From NCBI GenBank assembly GCA_905201915.1, contig CAJKQE010000052.1, forward strand, positions 1 to 15,003: DNA of 15,003 nucleotides. Direction: 5' to 3'. This document shows, one piece after another, positions 12,823-15,003 of this stretch. The translations under genes were made by a program, and so were the position numbers. This DNA is from an uncultured Lachnospiraceae bacterium. Its GTDB lineage: Bacteria; Bacillota; Clostridia; Lachnospirales; Lachnospiraceae. The notes beneath the pieces are model-generated. The model had not been told where the DNA came from, ran no database searches, and saw only the letters and a program-made list of their open reading frames with translations. Position 1 is the stretch's first letter. Each line of letters opens with the position of its first letter.

Positions 12823-14457
12823 TTATTCTTCCGGTTTTTCGTCCAAAATGGAGAATGCGATATTCGTAGCATGGTCTGCTACTCTCTCCAATCCTGAAAT
12901 AATGTCAGAGAAAATCATTCCCGCTTCCTGTCTGCACTGCCCTTTTTTCAATCTCTCTACATGAGCTTCCTGTAAATCTCTTTCCATCTGGTCAATACCG
13001 TTTTCCAAATCTAAAATTTCCTGAAGATGTTCCTTACTGTTATTGGAAAACATATCAATGGAATAATTAGTAATTTTAATCACTCGATTGAGCATTTCTA
13101 AAAGCTCTTCTTCTGATTCTTTACTAAAAGAAATATTTTTCTCTTTGCTCAATATTGCTGAGTCTGCAGCATTTTCTGCGTGATCTCCAATTCTCTCAAT
13201 ATCATTTACCACATGGAACAGCCCGCCTATATTTTTCATGTCATCAATAGGCAGCGTACTTTGACTGATTTTCACCAGATAATCGGTAATGGCATGGTTC
13301 ATGTAATTAATCTGCTGTTCTGTCTCATAAACCTCTTCTATTATCTTATCTTCCGGTTTAATCAAAACGTTTACGGCTTTTATCAAGTTCTCTACAGCAA
13401 TATGTCCCATACGTTCTAATTCCTTTGTAACCTCTACCACTGCAGTATTTGGTGAAAATACACTGGATGGTCCTATATATTCCAGCTGAAAACCTTCTTG
13501 TTTCTCCTTACCTGCTTTATCCGGTACAAAGAAGTATGTAAGTTTTACAATCCATTTTGCAAACGGGAACAGAATAATTACCTGGAAAACTTTAAAGAAT
13601 GTATGCGCATTGGCAACACATCTTCCAATATTGTCACCGGAAATTCCTCGAATTCCGGCTTCTACCCAGCTTTCTCCCAGAAGCAGAATAGCTGCAATCA
13701 CAATTGTTCCCATTACATTAAACAGAAAATGAATCATTGCCGCACGCTTTGCATCTTTGTTGCCGCTGATACTTGCCAACAGAGCTGTGGTGCAAGAGCC
13801 GATATTACAGCCTAAAATAATATAAAAACATATCCACAAAGGCAAAAGTCCCTGCTGTGCCATTAAAAGCACAATGCTGACTGTAACAGATGAACTCTGA
13901 ATAATTGCTGTGATAATAAATCCGATGATAATTCCCAAAAACGGATTATTAATGCCATGAAGAAGATTTACAACAAAAGGAGATTCTTTCATTCCCTCCA
14001 TACTTCCTGACATCAGAGACAATCCCATAAATAAAACACCAAATCCTAATACCACTTCACCAATCTGCTTCACTTTGTTATTTTTACAAAACATAGTGAT
14101 AATTACACCAAGCATTAAAAATACCGGTGCTGCCTGAGACAGATTAAACGCTACCAGCTGTGATGTAATCGTGGTACCTACATTGGCACCCATAATTACT
14201 CCTGCTGCCTGAACTAAATTCATCAGTCCTGCATTTACAAAGCTTACTACCATAACCGTTGTTGCACTTGATGACTGTACAATAGCACAGAAAAGCATAC
14301 CGAACAGCATACCAATAAAACGATTTTTAGTAAAGAAGTCAAGGAAACTTCTCATCTTTGCTCCTGCCGCCTTTTCAATACTATCTCCCATAACGGTCAT
14401 TCCATATAAAAACAATCCAAGACCGCCAATCAGCGACAATAGGTTTTCTATATTCAT
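12823..14457 (-). CDS. Na+/phosphate symporter family protein with PhoU-like tail
   Basis: A membrane transporter of 544 residues of the NptA/YjbB-type Na/Pi family. Two inverted repeats carry the hallmark motifs QSSSATT (61-67) and QSSSVTV (187-193), each followed by a glycine-rich partner segment, GANVGTT (90-96) and GCNIGSCTT (216-224). About eight hydrophobic segments occupy the first 320 residues. Residues about 345-540 are a soluble helical bundle typical of PhoU-like domains fused to such transporters, with a DIERIGDHAENAAD segment and, near the end, GLERVADHATNIAF, the two metal-binding-type helices of PhoU. The ATG is preceded by AAGGAGAG. It follows ribF by 44 bases. No Pho box or pst genes are visible, so phosphate control cannot be shown; in such proteins the direction (uptake or export) is uncertain. 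Confidence 0.92.
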   Translation of the reverse strand: MNIENLLSLIGGLGLFLYGMTVMGDSIEKAAGAKMRSFLDFFTKNRFIGMLFGMLFCAIVQSSSATTVMVVSFVNAGLMNLVQAAGVIMGANVGTTITSQLVAFNLSQAAPVFLMLGVIITMFCKNNKVKQIGEVVLGFGVLFMGLSLMSGSMEGMKESPFVVNLLHGINNPFLGIIIGFIITAIIQSSSVTVSIVLLMAQQGLLPLWICFYIILGCNIGSCTTALLASISGNKDAKRAAMIHFLFNVMGTIVIAAILLLGESWVEAGIRGISGDNIGRCVANAHTFFKVFQVIILFPFAKWIVKLTYFFVPDKAGKEKQEGFQLEYIGPSSVFSPNTAVVEVTKELERMGHIAVENLIKAVNVLIKPEDKIIEEVYETEQQINYMNHAITDYLVKISQSTLPIDDMKNIGGLFHVVNDIERIGDHAENAADSAILSKEKNISFSKESEEELLEMLNRVIKITNYSIDMFSNNSKEHLQEILDLENGIDQMERDLQEAHVERLKKGQCRQEAGMIFSDIISGLERVADHATNIAFSILDEKPEE

Positions 14458-14472
14458 TTTTCTCTCCTTCGT

Positions 14473-14496
14473 AAAAAAGATTTCTTTCGAAAATCT
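14473..14496 (-). terminator. Weak terminator-like hairpin after ribF
   Basis: Minus strand: AGATTT (14491-14496) pairs with AAATCT (14478-14483) and is followed by a T-run (14473-14478). The six-base AT-rich stem is weak, so partial readthrough from ribF into the transporter gene is likely. Confidence 0.4.
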
Positions 14497-14501
14497 CTAC
14501 T

Positions 14502-15003
14502 TTATGATAATCGAAGTTCTGGTAGTTGTCCATATTCTTTTTCAAAAAAAGCTCGAGCTGTTTCTACATCTATGTCTAATTGTGTCTTTAATTCTGATAA
14601 AGAGCCGAACTTTTTCTCAGGACGCAAATATTTATAAAACCGCACTTCTGCTTCCTGCCCATACAAATCTTCATTGCAGTCGAAAAGATAGGTTTCCACT
14701 CCGATAAAATTTTCTTTTACTGTAGGTTTATATCCTACATTTGTAATTCCAAAATAATATTTTTCTCCAATGAAAGACTTTGTTACATAGACGCCATTTG
14801 GAGGAAGTTTTTTCATTGACGGGGGAATTAAGTTTGCAGTAGGTACTCCTATGGTTCTCCCAAGCTGTCTGCCATGAACAATTTCTCCTCTGATAAAATA
14901 AGGATATCCCAGCAGTTTCTGTACTTTTTCCATTCGTCCTTGTGCTAATTCTTCCCGAATATACGTACTACTGATTTCTCTTTCACCATCTTTTTCTTTT
15001 TCA
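14502..15003 (-). CDS. ribF: Bifunctional riboflavin kinase/FAD synthetase, C-terminal part (cut by window edge)
   Basis: RibF phosphorylates riboflavin to FMN and adenylylates FMN to FAD. The gene enters from the right edge; 166 codons are present. Upstream of the first internal ATG (14933) the frame continues to the edge and reads EISSTYIREELAQGRMEKV. This is the well-known end of the adenylyltransferase domain (ISST.IR..L..G), so the true start is outside the window. The flavokinase domain follows: GRQLGRTIGVPTANL, whose PTAN motif binds ATP-Mg, then PPNGVYVTK, ITNVGYKPT and the GVETYLFD segment with the catalytic glutamate. The usual Firmicute order is truB-ribF-rpsO; here a Na/Pi transporter and a wall hydrolase intervene before rpsO. 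Confidence 0.93.
   Translation of the reverse strand, partial: EKEKDGEREISSTYIREELAQGRMEKVQKLLGYPYFIRGEIVHGRQLGRTIGVPTANLIPPSMKKLPPNGVYVTKSFIGEKYYFGITNVGYKPTVKENFIGVETYLFDCNEDLYGQEAEVRFYKYLRPEKKFGSLSELKTQLDIDVETARAFFEKEYGQLPELRLS

Overview
The window is AT-rich, with short intergenic gaps, strong GGAGG-type ribosome binding sites and consensus sigma-A promoters (TTGACA/TATAAT with 17-base spacers). The gene content and protein sequences (FabV-type enoyl reductase, uronate isomerase UxaC, anaerobic NrdG, DUF1292, DUF5662, a ClC antiporter) point to an anaerobic gut Clostridia member, probably Lachnospiraceae (Blautia/Dorea/Ruminococcus-like). This assignment comes from reading the proteins, not from a database search. 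Almost every gene is on the minus strand; the only plus-strand gene is the small DUF1292 protein near 6.4 kb. I see no rRNA, tRNA, CRISPR array, insertion sequence, prophage or integrase.

Layout, right to left (the direction of most transcription): a partial ribF (14502-15003) is followed by a Na/Pi symporter with a PhoU tail and a secreted SH3b-NlpC/P60 cell wall hydrolase. Next come rpsO, with its own promoter and a structured leader, and pnp, with a long hairpin leader. nrdG and dut form a tight anaerobic-nucleotide pair. fabV (trans-2-enoyl reductase) follows. The plus-strand DUF1292 gene converges on fabV across a shared bidirectional terminator. Divergent from DUF1292 is a four-gene operon: ClC antiporter, a GH13 debranching-enzyme-like protein that has lost catalytic residues, a DUF5662 protein and a seven-helix TMEM198-like membrane protein. 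The left end holds a palindromic intergenic element, fabH and the start of uxaC.

Regulation is unusually readable here. fabH and fabV, 7 kb apart, both carry an inverted repeat of the TTTGA-N3/4-TCAAA type at or just past the transcription start. This resembles FabT (MarR family) operators of Firmicute fatty acid synthesis and suggests one repressor controls initiation (FabH) and enoyl reduction (FabV). rpsO has a leader with nested stems suited to S15 autocontrol. The rpsO-pnp gap has a strong terminator followed by a long hairpin, as expected if pnp is expressed by readthrough and controlled by RNase III-type processing.

The window is mostly housekeeping and contains no obvious defence system or mobile element. 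The two most original signals are the apparently dead GH13 protein retained inside a ClC operon, and the paired fab operators. Several starts were moved from the longest open frame on ribosome-binding-site and promoter grounds (ClC, DUF5662, FabV, NrdG, S15).
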